Shown: in pieces, positions 7,140-16,248 of the stretch
Position numbering within the stretch: the stretch's first letter is position 1
How the letters are laid out: each line of letters begins with the position of its first letter
Assembly (NCBI RefSeq): GCF_014650595.1
Contig: NZ_BMVG01000001.1
Coordinates: 1,054,001-1,118,000, forward strand
Reading direction: 5' to 3'
Length of the DNA stretch: 64,000 nucleotides
From: Streptomyces alanosinicus
Lineage (GTDB): Bacteria; Actinomycetota; Actinomycetes; Streptomycetales; Streptomycetaceae
Translations under genes and position numbers: made by a program
The notes under the pieces: model-generated
Databases searched by the model: none
The model's input: only the letters and a program-made list of their open reading frames with translations
Told to the model about the DNA's origin: nothing

Positions 7140-10100
7140 TCAGCGGGACACGGTCACCGGCTCCTCCGGTTCGGCCCGGCCGACGAAGGTCCGCCACAGT
7201 TCGGCGTACCGGCCGTCACGGGCGAGCAGCTCGTCGTGGGTGCCGTCCTCCGCGACCCGGCCGTGGTCCATCACGACCACCCGGTCCGCGCGGGCCGCCG
7301 TGGTGAGGCGATGGGCGACCACCAGGGTCGTACGACGGCCCGCCAGCCGGTCGGTGGCCTGGTTGACCTGTGCCTCCGTGGCCAGGTCCAGGGCGGCCGT
7401 GGCCTCGTCGAGCAGGAGTATGTCCGGGTCGACGAGTTCGGCGCGGGCGAGCGCGATCAGCTGGCGCTGGCCGGCCGAGAGGTTACGGCCGCGCTCGGCG
7501 ACCTCGTGCAGATAGCCGCCGTCGAGCGTGGCGATCATCTCGTGGGCGCCGACCGCCCGCGCCGCCGCCTCCACCTCGGCGTCGGTGGCGCCGGGGCGGC
7601 CGTAGGCGATGGCGTCGCGGACCGTGCCCGGGAAGAGGTAGGCCTCCTGCGGGACCACCCCGAGGCGGTGCCGGTAGGAGGTCAGGTCCAGGGCGCGCAC
7701 GTCCGTGCCGTCGGCCGTGACCCGGCCGCCGGTGGGGTCGTAGAACCGGGCGACCAGCTTGACGAGGGTGGACTTGCCGGCGCCGGTCTCGCCGACGAAG
7801 GCCACGGTCTGCCCGGCGGGGATCGTCAGGTCGATGCCGGTGAGCGCCTCTTCGTCGTCCCCGTAGGCGAACCGCACGTCCTCGAAGGCGATGTCACCGC
7901 GCAGGGACAGCACCTCCAGCGGCTCGTCCGCGGCCTTCGTGGACGTCGGCTCGCGCAGCAGCTCCTGGATGCGGCCCAGCGAGACCGTCGCCTGCTGGTA
8001 GCCGTCGAAGACCTGGGACAGCTGCTGGACCGGGGCGAAGAACAGGTCGATGTAGAGGAGGTAGGCGACCAGGGCGCCCGTGGTCAGGGTCTGCGCCTCC
8101 ACCCGGTGCGCGCCCGCGATCAGCACGGAGGCCGCGGCGACGGACGACAGGAGCTGCACGAACGGGAAGTAGACCGATATCAGCCACTGACCGCGGATAC
8201 GGGCGGCGCGGTAGCTGTCGCTGCGCTCGGCGAAGCGCCGCCCGCCGTCCCGCTCGCGCCCGAAGACCTGCACGATCCGCAGCCCGGCGACCGACTCCTG
8301 CAGATCGGCGTTGACCGACGACACCCGCTCCCGGGCGAGTTCGTACGCCTTCACGCTGGCCCGGCGGAAGAAGACGGTCGCGACGACCAGCGGGGGCAGC
8401 GTCGCGAAGACGACGAGGGCGAGCTGTACGTCGATGACCAGCAGGGCGACCATGATGCCGAAGAAGGTGACGACCGAGACGAACGCGGTGACCAGGCCGG
8501 TCTGCAGGAAGGTGGACAGCGCGTCGACGTCCGTCGTCATCCGCGTCATGATCCGGCCGGTCAGCTCGCGCTCGTAGTAGTCGAGGCCGAGCCGCTGGAG
8601 CTGGGCGAAGATCTTCAGGCGCAGGGAGTAGAGGACCCGCTCGCCGGTGCGGCCGGTCATCCGGGTCTCGCCGGTCTGCGCGGCCCACTGCACCAGCACG
8701 GTCAGCAGTCCGAGCAGCGAGGCCGCCCAGACCGCGCCCAGGGCCGCCTTCGTGACGCCCGCGTCGATGCCGTGCCGGATCAGCACCGGCAGCAGCAGGC
8801 CCGCGCCCGCGTCCACGGCGACCAGCAGCAGGCTCAGCAGCAGTGGCGGGCCGAAGCCGCGCAGCAGCCGGCGCAGGCCGTAGGAGTCCTCGCGCACGAC
8901 GGCGCGGGCCTCGTCGATGTCCGGGGTGTCGGTGGCCGGGGGCAGCGCGTCCACCAGGGCGAGCAGTTCCGGGGTGGCCGGAGAGCCGGAGAGCGCGGTG
9001 TCCTCGGCGTTCTTCGCCTCCCGGTCGCCGGTCCACAGCCTCGGGGTCACGCCCCGTTCGGCGTCGAACTCGGCGTCCAGCTCCTCGCGTACGGAGGTGT
9101 CCTCGGGCAGTGCGGCGGGCTCGGCATGGCCCGGGGAGACCCCGCCCAGCTCGTCCGGGTCGGTCAGCAGCCGCCGGTACAGGGCCGAGCGCTGCTGGAG
9201 TTCCTCGTGGGTGCCGAGGTCGGCGAGCCGGCCGCCGTCGAGGACGGCGATGCGGTCGGCGAGGTTCAGGGTGGAGCGGCGGTGCGCGATGAGCAGGGTG
9301 GTACGGCCCTCCATCACCTGCCTCAGCGCCTCGTGGATCTCGTGCTCGACCCGGGCGTCGACGGCCGAGGTGGCGTCGTCCAGGACCAGCAGCCTGGGGT
9401 CGGTGAGCAGGGCGCGGGCGAGGGCGACGCGCTGGCGCTGGCCGCCGGAGAGGGTCAGGCCCTGCTCGCCGACCTTGGTGTCGTATCCCTCGGGGAGTTC
9501 CCGGATGAAACGATCCGCCTGGGCGGCGCGGGCGGCCTCCTCGATCTCCTCCCGGGTGGCGTCCGGGCGGCCGTAGGCGATGTTGGCGCGGACGGTGTCG
9601 GAGAAGAGGAAGGAGTCCTCGGGGACGAGCCCGATCGCGGCCCTGAGCGACTGATGGGTCAGCTCGCGCACATCGTGGCCGCCGATCAGGACGGCGCCGT
9701 GGGTGACGTCGTAGAAGCGCGGCAGCAGCAGGGCGAGGGTGGACTTGCCCGAGCCGGAGGAGCCGACGACGGCGAGGGTCTCACCAGGGCGTATCTCGAA
9801 GGTCAGTCCGCGCAGGACCGGGCGCCCGTCGTCGTAGCCGAAGGACACGTCGTCGAACTCGACGGTCGCGGGCGCGTCGGCGGGGAGGGTCCTGGTGCCT
9901 TCGTGGAGCGTCGGCTCGGTGTCGATCAGCTCCAGGACGCGCTCGGTGCCGGCGCGGGCCTGCTGGCCGACCGTGAGGACCATCGCGAGCATCCGGACCG
10001 GGCCGACCAGCTGGGCGAGATAGCTGGAGAAGGCGACGAAGGTGCCGAGCGTGATGTGCCCGCGCACGGCCAGCCAGCCGCCGAGCGCCAGCATGGCGAC

Positions 10101-10868
10101 CTGGCCGAGGGCCGGGACGGCCTGCAGGGCGGGGGTGAACCTGCTGTTCAGCCGTATGGTGCGCAGCCGTCCCGCGAAGAGCCTGCGGCCGACCTCCCGC
10201 AGCTTCCCGGTCTCCTGCTCCTCCTGCCCGAAGCCCTTCACCACGCGTACGCCGCTCACCGCGCCGTCGACCACGCCCGCGACGGCGGCGGCCTGCGCCT
10301 GCGCGTACCAGGTGGCGGGGTGCAGCTTGCTGCGGCTGCGCTTGGCTATCCAGGCCAGCGCGGGCGCCACGGCGAGCGCGACCAGGGTCAGCGGCAGCGA
10401 CAGCCACGCCATGATCACCAGGGAGATCACGAAGAGCAGGACGTTCCCGATGGTCATCGGGAGCATGAAGAGCAGGCCCTGGATCAGCTGCAGGTCACTG
10501 GTGGCCCGGCCGACGACCTGCCCGGTGGACAGCTCGTCCTGACGGCGGCCGTCGAGGCGGGTGATCGTCCCGTACATCTCGGTCCGCAGGTCGTGCTGGA
10601 CGTCGAGGGCGAGCCGGCCGCCGTAGTAGCGGCGGATGTAGGTGAGCACGTAGACGAAGAGGGCCGCGCCGACCAGGGCGCCGGCCCAGCGGGCCATGGA
10701 ACGGGTGTGGTTCCCGATCACATCGTCGATGATCACCTTGGTGATCAGCGGGACGACGGCCATGACCGCCATGCCGGCCAGCGAGGAGCCGAGGGCGAGG
10801 ATCACGTCCTTCGGATACCGCCAGGCGTACGCCGCCAGACGTCGTGCCCATCCCCGTTGCGCTGCCAC
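7140..10868 (-). CDS. Fused double ABC exporter (TMD-NBD-TMD-NBD)
   Basis: 1242 residues from GTG 10868 with GGGAGG 7 nt upstream. Two exporter half-units are joined in one chain: membrane domain about 15-300, ATPase 340-575, acidic linker, second membrane domain about 690-980, ATPase 1005-1235. NBD1 has Walker A GSSGSGKST, signature LSGGQ, but Walker B LVLDDATSAVD with Asp where the catalytic Glu belongs. NBD2 has GETGAGKST, LLLDEATAALD with the Glu, but signature LSAGQ. Thus one composite ATP site (NBD1 Walker/NBD2 signature) is degenerate and the other intact, as in heterodimeric type IV exporters. It probably exports a hydrophobic molecule or peptide; the substrate cannot be told. No regulator is adjacent. 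Confidence 0.92.
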   Translation of the reverse strand: MAAQRGWARRLAAYAWRYPKDVILALGSSLAGMAVMAVVPLITKVIIDDVIGNHTRSMARWAGALVGAALFVYVLTYIRRYYGGRLALDVQHDLRTEMYGTITRLDGRRQDELSTGQVVGRATSDLQLIQGLLFMLPMTIGNVLLFVISLVIMAWLSLPLTLVALAVAPALAWIAKRSRSKLHPATWYAQAQAAAVAGVVDGAVSGVRVVKGFGQEEQETGKLREVGRRLFAGRLRTIRLNSRFTPALQAVPALGQVAMLALGGWLAVRGHITLGTFVAFSSYLAQLVGPVRMLAMVLTVGQQARAGTERVLELIDTEPTLHEGTRTLPADAPATVEFDDVSFGYDDGRPVLRGLTFEIRPGETLAVVGSSGSGKSTLALLLPRFYDVTHGAVLIGGHDVRELTHQSLRAAIGLVPEDSFLFSDTVRANIAYGRPDATREEIEEAARAAQADRFIRELPEGYDTKVGEQGLTLSGGQRQRVALARALLTDPRLLVLDDATSAVDARVEHEIHEALRQVMEGRTTLLIAHRRSTLNLADRIAVLDGGRLADLGTHEELQQRSALYRRLLTDPDELGGVSPGHAEPAALPEDTSVREELDAEFDAERGVTPRLWTGDREAKNAEDTALSGSPATPELLALVDALPPATDTPDIDEARAVVREDSYGLRRLLRGFGPPLLLSLLLVAVDAGAGLLLPVLIRHGIDAGVTKAALGAVWAASLLGLLTVLVQWAAQTGETRMTGRTGERVLYSLRLKIFAQLQRLGLDYYERELTGRIMTRMTTDVDALSTFLQTGLVTAFVSVVTFFGIMVALLVIDVQLALVVFATLPPLVVATVFFRRASVKAYELARERVSSVNADLQESVAGLRIVQVFGRERDGGRRFAERSDSYRAARIRGQWLISVYFPFVQLLSSVAAASVLIAGAHRVEAQTLTTGALVAYLLYIDLFFAPVQQLSQVFDGYQQATVSLGRIQELLREPTSTKAADEPLEVLSLRGDIAFEDVRFAYGDDEEALTGIDLTIPAGQTVAFVGETGAGKSTLVKLVARFYDPTGGRVTADGTDVRALDLTSYRHRLGVVPQEAYLFPGTVRDAIAYGRPGATDAEVEAAARAVGAHEMIATLDGGYLHEVAERGRNLSAGQRQLIALARAELVDPDILLLDEATAALDLATEAQVNQATDRLAGRRTTLVVAHRLTTAARADRVVVMDHGRVAEDGTHDELLARDGRYAELWRTFVGRAEPEEPVTVSR

Positions 10869-10978
10869 GCCGGTGCCTCCCAGTTCAGCTCGTCCGCCGG
10901 AAGGCACCAACGCCGGCGGGCCCGGATTTCATCCCGCCGCAACAATCGCCGGGTGCGGTTCGCCGGCCGCCCCCCTCG

Positions 10979-11902
10979 TCAGCCCTGCGGCGGGACCGCG
11001 ACGAAGGCCTCGCTGGGCTTGCCGGTCGGGACGTACACCGCGGCGCCGGCGGGGGTCGGCACCAGGTCCTTGTGGATGGCCCTGGCGACGTTCTGGATGG
11101 TGGTGACGCCGTAGTCCATGGTGCTGTTGTCCTGGGTGAGCACCGACATCATGTAGTCGTGGCCGGCGCCGTCGAAGGCACCGAGGCTGTGCACCCGCCA
11201 GCCGTGCGTCGCGCGCTGCAGCCAGCCGTTCTTGACGTGCACGGAGACGGTGGACGGCGCGCCCGCCGGGGTGCCCCACCGCTGCGAGGTGATGACCTGG
11301 CCCATCAGCTTCAGGATGTAGGCGCGGGAGTTGTCGCTGAGCACGCTGTTCTTGGCGGTGACGAGCCGGAGCAGCTTCTGCTCGTCGGTGACGTTCTCCT
11401 GGGTCAGGCCCCAGTAGCCGTCCGCGCCCGGCACGGTCTTCGTCATGCCGGCGGCGGCCAGGAAGCCCTTGATCTTGGTGAGGCCGAGCTGCTTCCACAG
11501 CGTGGTCGTCGCGTTGTTGTCCGACTGGGTGATCATGGCCTTGGCGAGCGAGGTCTCACGGTCGGTCAGATACCGGTTGTGCTTCTTGGCGTCCCACAGC
11601 AGCGTCGCGAGCACGGTGACCTTCACGGTGCTGGCCGAGTCGTAGGAGCTGGTGGCGCGCAGGGTGCAGGTGGTGCTGGTCGCACGGTCGTACAGGCCGA
11701 TCGCGACCGTGCCTCCGCGGCCCGCGAGGGCGGCCGTGATGTCCTTCTGCAGCTTGGCCGCGAGGCCCGCCTTGGCGGACGTACAGCTGACGGCGGGCGC
11801 GGCCGCGGCGGCCGGTGTGGCGGCGGTGACGGCGGATACCAGCGCCCCGGCGCCGACGGCTGCCGCCAGCACCCTGGCACGCCGGGATATGCGGTGGGTC
11901 AT
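10979..11902 (-). CDS. Secreted class A beta-lactamase-like serine hydrolase
   Basis: 307 residues from ATG 11902, with AAGGGGGA 5 nt upstream. A Sec signal (RRARVLAAAVGAGALVSAV, cleavage near AAAA) leads into a beta-lactamase fold. It shows SxxK as S-T-V-K at residues 91-94, an SDN loop (QSDNN, near 127), and V-K-N-G near 222 where KTG would stand. The KTG-to-KNG change and the lack of a clear ExxLN omega loop argue against true antibiotic hydrolysis. Such proteins are usually annotated as serine hydrolases of unknown substrate in the cell wall. It follows the divergent XRE gene across a promoter gap of about 235 bp. Confidence 0.82.
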   Translation of the reverse strand: MTHRISRRARVLAAAVGAGALVSAVTAATPAAAAAPAVSCTSAKAGLAAKLQKDITAALAGRGGTVAIGLYDRATSTTCTLRATSSYDSASTVKVTVLATLLWDAKKHNRYLTDRETSLAKAMITQSDNNATTTLWKQLGLTKIKGFLAAAGMTKTVPGADGYWGLTQENVTDEQKLLRLVTAKNSVLSDNSRAYILKLMGQVITSQRWGTPAGAPSTVSVHVKNGWLQRATHGWRVHSLGAFDGAGHDYMMSVLTQDNSTMDYGVTTIQNVARAIHKDLVPTPAGAAVYVPTGKPSEAFVAVPPQG

Positions 11903-12058
11903 ACAGGTCCCCCTTTGAACGTCGCATGGGCGCATCCCTGCGCCGTCTGCATGACGCGCCGGGACGGCCGAGAGTTGTACGCATGCTTCCAGGACGGACA
12001 TGACAAACCTCGGGCGGGTGCCGTCAGGCCGGAACAGGCCTCGCGTTCTGTAGCGAAC

Positions 12059-12090
12059 CACTCACAGAGTGATACGTGCCGCACTAGGCT
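12059..12090 (+). promoter_or_regulatory. Probable promoter/operator of the XRE gene
   Basis: A short inverted repeat CACTC-ACA-GAGTG (12059-12071) precedes a -10-like TAGGCT (12085-12090). The repeat overlaps the expected -35 position, a layout that fits autorepression by the HTH protein encoded at 12139. The -35 hexamer itself is poor. Confidence 0.35.
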
Positions 12091-12138
12091 CGTCCGAGGG
12101 TTCGGCGCGACAGGGCATGTGTCACAAGGGAGTTGGCC

Positions 12139-12933
12139 ATGGGGACCACATATGGTGACTGGCTCAGGCAGCGCCGCGAGGCGGCGGGACTGACGCAAGT
12201 GCAACTGGCCGACATGGCGTTCATGACCCGCTCGCACATCGCCCATATCGAGGCGGGCCGTCGCTTCCCTTCGAAGGAGGACGCACGGCGCCTGGACAGG
12301 GTTCTGGACACGGGGGATGTGCTGATCAGTTTCCTGCCCCAGGACGACGTGGTGGTGGAGGGCTACTTCGAAGCGGCCCGAGAACTCGAACAACAGGCAA
12401 CGGTGATCCGCGAGTTCGCGCCCACCTTCGTGCCTGGTGTCCTGCAGACGGAGAGGTACGCGCGAGCCCTGCTGAGTGTGGGGTATCCCCCGGTGGGCGA
12501 AGAGGAGCGCGACAAGCTCGTCGTCTCACGCCTTGAGCGCTCGAAGATCCTCACCGACCCGGTGACGCCCGTGGTGTGGGCGCTGTTGGACGAGTCGGTG
12601 CTGCGACGCCCCGTCGGTGGCCCGGAGGCCATGGCGGAACAGATCGCGCACCTCGTCCGCCTGACGGAGAGCGGGCGCGTACGCACCCATGTGATGCCGT
12701 ACGGCATCGGTGCCTACCAGATCCTGAACAGCACGCTGACGCTCATGTGGTTCGAGGACCAGCCGCCGGTGGCGTACTCCGAGGGGCTCCAGATCGGCAA
12801 GGTTCATGACTCCCCCGCCGTCGTCGAACGACTCCAGGGCGCCTACCATCTCGCATTGAGCGATGCGTTGCCGCTACAAGAGTCACTTGCCCTGTTGCGG
12901 GCGACAGCGAAGGACTATGGACACCATGACTGA
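12139..12933 (+). CDS. XRE-family regulator with DUF5753 (WhiJ-like)
   Basis: 264 residues from ATG 12139 with AAGGGAG 6 nt upstream. The N-terminal helix-turn-helix is WLRQRREAAGLTQVQLADM...SHIAHIEAGRR (residues about 6-45). The rest is the DUF5753 domain, recognised by the segments [27 protein letters not shown] and VRTHVMPYG. In Streptomyces such genes come paired with DUF397 genes, as here (8-nt overlap); some pairs act as developmental or antibiotic regulators and some have been proposed as toxin-antitoxin-like modules. Likely a DNA-binding repressor controlled by its small partner. No TTA codon was noticed. Confidence 0.9.
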   Translation: MGTTYGDWLRQRREAAGLTQVQLADMAFMTRSHIAHIEAGRRFPSKEDARRLDRVLDTGDVLISFLPQDDVVVEGYFEAARELEQQATVIREFAPTFVPGVLQTERYARALLSVGYPPVGEEERDKLVVSRLERSKILTDPVTPVVWALLDESVLRRPVGGPEAMAEQIAHLVRLTESGRVRTHVMPYGIGAYQILNSTLTLMWFEDQPPVAYSEGLQIGKVHDSPAVVERLQGAYHLALSDALPLQESLALLRATAKDYGHHD

Positions 12934-13147
12934 GCACACCATCCTGAGTGCAGACACACTGCGAGGTTGGCGCAAGTCGTCCTATAGCGGAACGGAAGCC
13001 AACAGCTGCCTCGAAGTCCTCGACGGGCACCCCTCGGGCGTGCCCGTCCGTGACTCCAAGGCCCCGCAGGGCCCCGCGCTGGTCTTTCCCGCCGGAGGCT
13101 GGTCGGCGTTCGTCGTGGCCGTCAAGGGCGGGGGCTTCCCGGGCTGA
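12926..13147 (+). CDS. DUF397 small partner protein
   Basis: 73 residues from ATG 12926, which overlaps the stop of the XRE gene by 8 nt; ATG 12917 is an alternative and AAGGA serves either. The sequence contains the DUF397 hallmarks: WRKSSYSGTEANSCLEV, then VPVRDSK, then a WSAFV strand. Proteins of this family are thought to bind or modulate the cognate WhiJ-like XRE regulator. Size and position are typical. Confidence 0.92.
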   Translation: MTEHTILSADTLRGWRKSSYSGTEANSCLEVLDGHPSGVPVRDSKAPQGPALVFPAGGWSAFVVAVKGGGFPG

Positions 13148-13215
13148 GAGGCCCGACCCACAGCTTCCGGCCAGGTGCGGCACAGCGCGTACCCATCGCC
13201 GGTCTGCAGGGTGCA

Positions 13216-15357
13216 GTGGTGACATCTGCCACCGATACCCTCCCCCACGCCACCGAGCCGGAGCGCGCGCCGCGCTGGTCCCTGCCCGCGCTGCTCGCGA
13301 TCCTGCTGCTGGCGGCCGTGCTCTACACCTGGAACCTCTCGGGCCAGAGCCTCAACAGCTTCTACAGCGCGGCCGTCTACAGCGGCACGCAGAGCTGGAA
13401 GGCCTGGTTCTTCGGCTCGCTCGACGCCGGGAACTTCCTCACCGTCGACAAACCGCCGTTCGCCGACATGGTCATGAGCCTGTCGTGCCGGATCTTCGGC
13501 TTCGGCACCTGGCAGATGATGCTGCCGGAGGTCGCGGCCGGGCTCGGCGCGATCTGGATCCTGCACACCTCGGTGAAGCGGTCCTTCGGGCACGCGGCGG
13601 CCGCGCCGGCCGCGCTCGTCCTCGCGCTGACCCCGATCACGGTCGCCATCAACCGGGACAACAACCCCGACACGATCCTCGTCCTGCTGATGGTCGGCGG
13701 CGCGGCGCTCGCCCTGCGCGCCACCCGCAACGGCACGCTGCTGCCCCTGCTCGGCTCGGCGGTGTGCTTCGGCCTCGCCTTCAACACGAAGATGCTGGCC
13801 GGCTACATCGCGCTGCCCGCCGTCTTCGCGGTCCATCTGCTCGCGGCCCGGCCGAAGCCGGTGCGGCGGATCGTGAATCTGCTGATCGCCGGCGTGGTCC
13901 TGGCCGTCGCCAGCTTCTGGTGGGCGATCGCCGTGTCCCTCGTGCCCGCCTCCGAGCGGCCGTACATCGGCGGTTCGACGGACGGCACCGCCTGGAACCT
14001 GATCATGGGCTACAACGGCCTCGGCCGGATCTTCGGCGGCGAGGGCAACGGCGGCGGGCGCGGAGGCGGGGGCGGAGGCTTCTCCGGGTCCGCGGGGCTC
14101 GGCCGGATGTTCAACGACATCCTCGGCGGCCAGATCTCCTGGCTGATCCCGTTCGCGGCCATCGCCCTCGTCAGCGGCCTGATCCTGTGCGGCCGCGCAC
14201 CGCGCACCGACCTCACCCGGGCCGCGCTCGTCCTCTGGGGCGGCTGGACGATCCTGCACTACGTCACCTTCGCCACCGCCGAGGGCACGATGCACCCGTA
14301 CTACACCACCGCCCTCGCCCCCGGTATCGCGGCGCTGTGCGGGGGCGGCGGCGTCCTGCTGCTGCGCGCGTTCCGCGCCGACAGGCGCTGGGCGTGGGTG
14401 CTGCCGGCCGGCCTCGCGGTCACGGCGGTCTGGGCGATCGTGCTGCTGCGCCGGGCCTCCGGCTGGAACACATGGCTGTGGCCGGCCGTCGGTGTGGTGA
14501 CGGCGGCGGCGATCGTCGGCCTGTTCGTCTTCCGCTCCGGCAACCGCGTGCGGCTGTTCGCGGCCTCCGTCGCGGCCGCGGTCGTCGCCGCGATCGCGGG
14601 CCCGGCGGCGTACGCCTGGTCGGTGCCGTCCGGTTCGGGCGGCGGGATGAGCGGCGTGAACCCGACGGCCGGCCCCTCGACCGGAGGCGGCTTCGGCGGC
14701 GGACCCGGCGGGGGCCGGAGCGGCGGCGGTGACCGGGGTGGCTTCCCGGGCGGCGGAGAGATGCCCGGCGGTCAGCGAGGCGGCCAGAACGCCGAGGCGG
14801 GCGGCGGCTTCCCGGGCGGCGGCCAGAACGGTGAACTTCCCGGCGGCCAGGGCGCGTCGGACGGTACGGCGCCGGGCGGCACCGGACGCGCGGGCGGCCG
14901 CACGGGAGCCGGCATGGGCGGCGGCATGGGTGGCGGCATGGGTGGCGGCATGGGTGGCGGCATGGGTGGTGCGAACAGCGAGCTGATCGCGTACCTGAAG
15001 AAGCACCGGGACGGTGCCGCCTGGCTGCTCGCGGTCTCCAACTCGCAGAGCGCGGCCCAGATCGAGCTGAGCGCCAAGGTGCCGGTCATCTCCATGTGGG
15101 GCTTCACCGGTACGGACAACGCGATGACCGTCGCCAAGCTGAAGGAACTGGTGAAGGAGGGCCGGCTGCACTACGTCCAGATCGGCGGCGGTATGGGCGG
15201 CGGCCCCGGGGGCGGCGGCAACAGCCTCAGCACCGAGGTGTCGAACTGGGTGAAGAAGCACGGCACGGCGGTGAAGCAGAGCGCGTACAGCAGGAGTTCG
15301 GCTTCGCGGACCGACCAGTCGGCCCTCTACCGGCTGGACCCGTCGGACGTGAGCTGA
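13216..15357 (+). CDS. Family 39 (PMT/ArnT-like) membrane glycosyltransferase with Gly-rich insert
   Basis: 713 residues; GTG 13216 or the adjacent GTG 13219 (AGGG 4-7 nt upstream). It starts with a membrane domain of roughly 10-12 helices carrying the GT39 signature near the first outside loop: YSAAVYSGTQSWKAWFFGSLDAG followed by DKPP, where the acidic residue is catalytic in ArnT/PMT relatives. A glycine insert ([14 protein letters not shown], about residue 275) interrupts the domain. After the last helix comes about 130 residues of GGG-, PGGG- and GMGG-rich low complexity, then a small soluble C-terminal domain (AWLLAVSNSQSAAQIEL, VPVISMWGFTGTDN). It probably transfers a lipid-linked sugar to an exported acceptor. 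Acceptor unknown. Confidence 0.85.
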   Translation: MVTSATDTLPHATEPERAPRWSLPALLAILLLAAVLYTWNLSGQSLNSFYSAAVYSGTQSWKAWFFGSLDAGNFLTVDKPPFADMVMSLSCRIFGFGTWQMMLPEVAAGLGAIWILHTSVKRSFGHAAAAPAALVLALTPITVAINRDNNPDTILVLLMVGGAALALRATRNGTLLPLLGSAVCFGLAFNTKMLAGYIALPAVFAVHLLAARPKPVRRIVNLLIAGVVLAVASFWWAIAVSLVPASERPYIGGSTDGTAWNLIMGYNGLGRIFGGEGNGGGRGGGGGGFSGSAGLGRMFNDILGGQISWLIPFAAIALVSGLILCGRAPRTDLTRAALVLWGGWTILHYVTFATAEGTMHPYYTTALAPGIAALCGGGGVLLLRAFRADRRWAWVLPAGLAVTAVWAIVLLRRASGWNTWLWPAVGVVTAAAIVGLFVFRSGNRVRLFAASVAAAVVAAIAGPAAYAWSVPSGSGGGMSGVNPTAGPSTGGGFGGGPGGGRSGGGDRGGFPGGGEMPGGQRGGQNAEAGGGFPGGGQNGELPGGQGASDGTAPGGTGRAGGRTGAGMGGGMGGGMGGGMGGGMGGANSELIAYLKKHRDGAAWLLAVSNSQSAAQIELSAKVPVISMWGFTGTDNAMTVAKLKELVKEGRLHYVQIGGGMGGGPGGGGNSLSTEVSNWVKKHGTAVKQSAYSRSSASRTDQSALYRLDPSDVS
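14914..14973 (+). repeat. 12-bp tandem repeat coding GMGG units
   Basis: Four to five head-to-tail copies of ATGGGTGGCGGC (first copy ATGGGCGGCGGC) lie inside the glycosyltransferase gene, encoding M-G-G-G units. Each copy is a multiple of three, so slippage would change length without a frameshift. Confidence 0.85.
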
Positions 15358-15366
15358 GGCGGGCCG

Positions 15367-16248
15367 TCAGCCGGTGCCGAAGCAGTACCGCTCGCCGTCC
15401 CGGACCAGGCAGGCGCGCACCCGGTCCAGGTCAGGTCCGGAGGCGGCGACCATCGGGGTGGACAGGGAGTCCCTGGCGTCGTGCCGGTCCTTGACCTGGA
15501 TCCGCCCCGGGGCGTGCCGCGGTACGAGGATCTCCGCCCGGTCCCCCACCCGGCCGAGGTCGATCCGGGCCCACACCGCACCGCAGGCGGAGCTGTGCCG
15601 GATCTTGACGACGGTCGGCCCGGGGAAGCTCTTCCGGCCCAGCGTCACCGGCACGGGTTCGGCTCCGCAGCCGTAGGTCTCGGGGTCCTTGCCCGTGCAT
15701 CCGTCGCCGTGGCATCCCTGCACCGGTGCGGAGGGGGACGGGGAGGGCGTGGTGCGCCGGTCCGGGGCGGAGCCGCCGAGGACGCCGGTGGCCGCCAGCG
15801 TCACGACGACCGCGACGACCGCGAGCCCGCCCGTGACTGCGGCGAGCCGGCCCCGGGCCGGGCGGCCGTGGGCCACGGGCGGGACCGGCGTCCTTGCCGG
15901 GGCGGGCGAGGGCGCCGCCACGGGACGGCGTCCGTGCCCGGCGGCGCCGGTACCGCCGCCCGCCGCGCGCCCGCTCGACACGGCGTCGGCCAGTTCCCAC
16001 AGGGCGAGCGGGCGGCCGGGGTGCTCGCCCGCCAGCTCGCACAGTTCCGCGACGGCCTGCCGGGGCGGGACGGTCCTGCCGTTGAGATAGCGGTCCCAGG
16101 ACGACTTGCTGTACGGCGTCTTCGCGGCCAGCGCGGCGAGGCTCAGCCCGGTCCGGGCCCGCAGCCCGCGCAGGGTCTCCGCCAGCCGTTCGCGCTCCAC
16201 CGCCCGGCCGCCGGACGAGTCGCCGTTGGACGGGTCGCCGGACGTCAT
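15367..16248 (-). CDS. Membrane-tethered XRE regulator with DUF2690 sensor
   Basis: 293 residues from ATG 16248, which overlaps the stop of the upstream XRE gene (ATGA). Layout: cytoplasmic helix-turn-helix (ERLAETLRGLRARTGLSLAAL, SKSSWDRYLNGR, about residues 18-60), a Pro/Ala/Arg linker, one membrane span at about 133-155, then an extracytoplasmic domain. That domain matches DUF2690: Q-G-C-H-G-D-G-C-T-G-K-D-P, a later YGC, SSACGAVWARI, and VRACLV..GERYC. The Cys pairs should form disulfides outside the cell. A one-component transcription factor that senses something at the envelope is the natural reading; ligand unknown. Its HTH is paralogous to that of the next gene. Confidence 0.85.
   Translation of the reverse strand: MTSGDPSNGDSSGGRAVERERLAETLRGLRARTGLSLAALAAKTPYSKSSWDRYLNGRTVPPRQAVAELCELAGEHPGRPLALWELADAVSSGRAAGGGTGAAGHGRRPVAAPSPAPARTPVPPVAHGRPARGRLAAVTGGLAVVAVVVTLAATGVLGGSAPDRRTTPSPSPSAPVQGCHGDGCTGKDPETYGCGAEPVPVTLGRKSFPGPTVVKIRHSSACGAVWARIDLGRVGDRAEILVPRHAPGRIQVKDRHDARDSLSTPMVAASGPDLDRVRACLVRDGERYCFGTG

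Noticed and set aside
6891..11114. Plus-strand frame of about 1400 codons opposite the ABC exporter
   Set aside because: Gly/Arg/Asp-biased translation with no domain; a shadow of the exporter gene.
14914..14973. Regular repeats considered as a CRISPR array
   Set aside because: Units are 12-bp tandem copies without spacers inside a coding region.
12982..15261. Minus-strand frame of about 760 codons opposite the GT39 gene
   Set aside because: Shadow frame produced by codon bias; contains repeated ATHAATHA from the antisense of the GMGG repeats.
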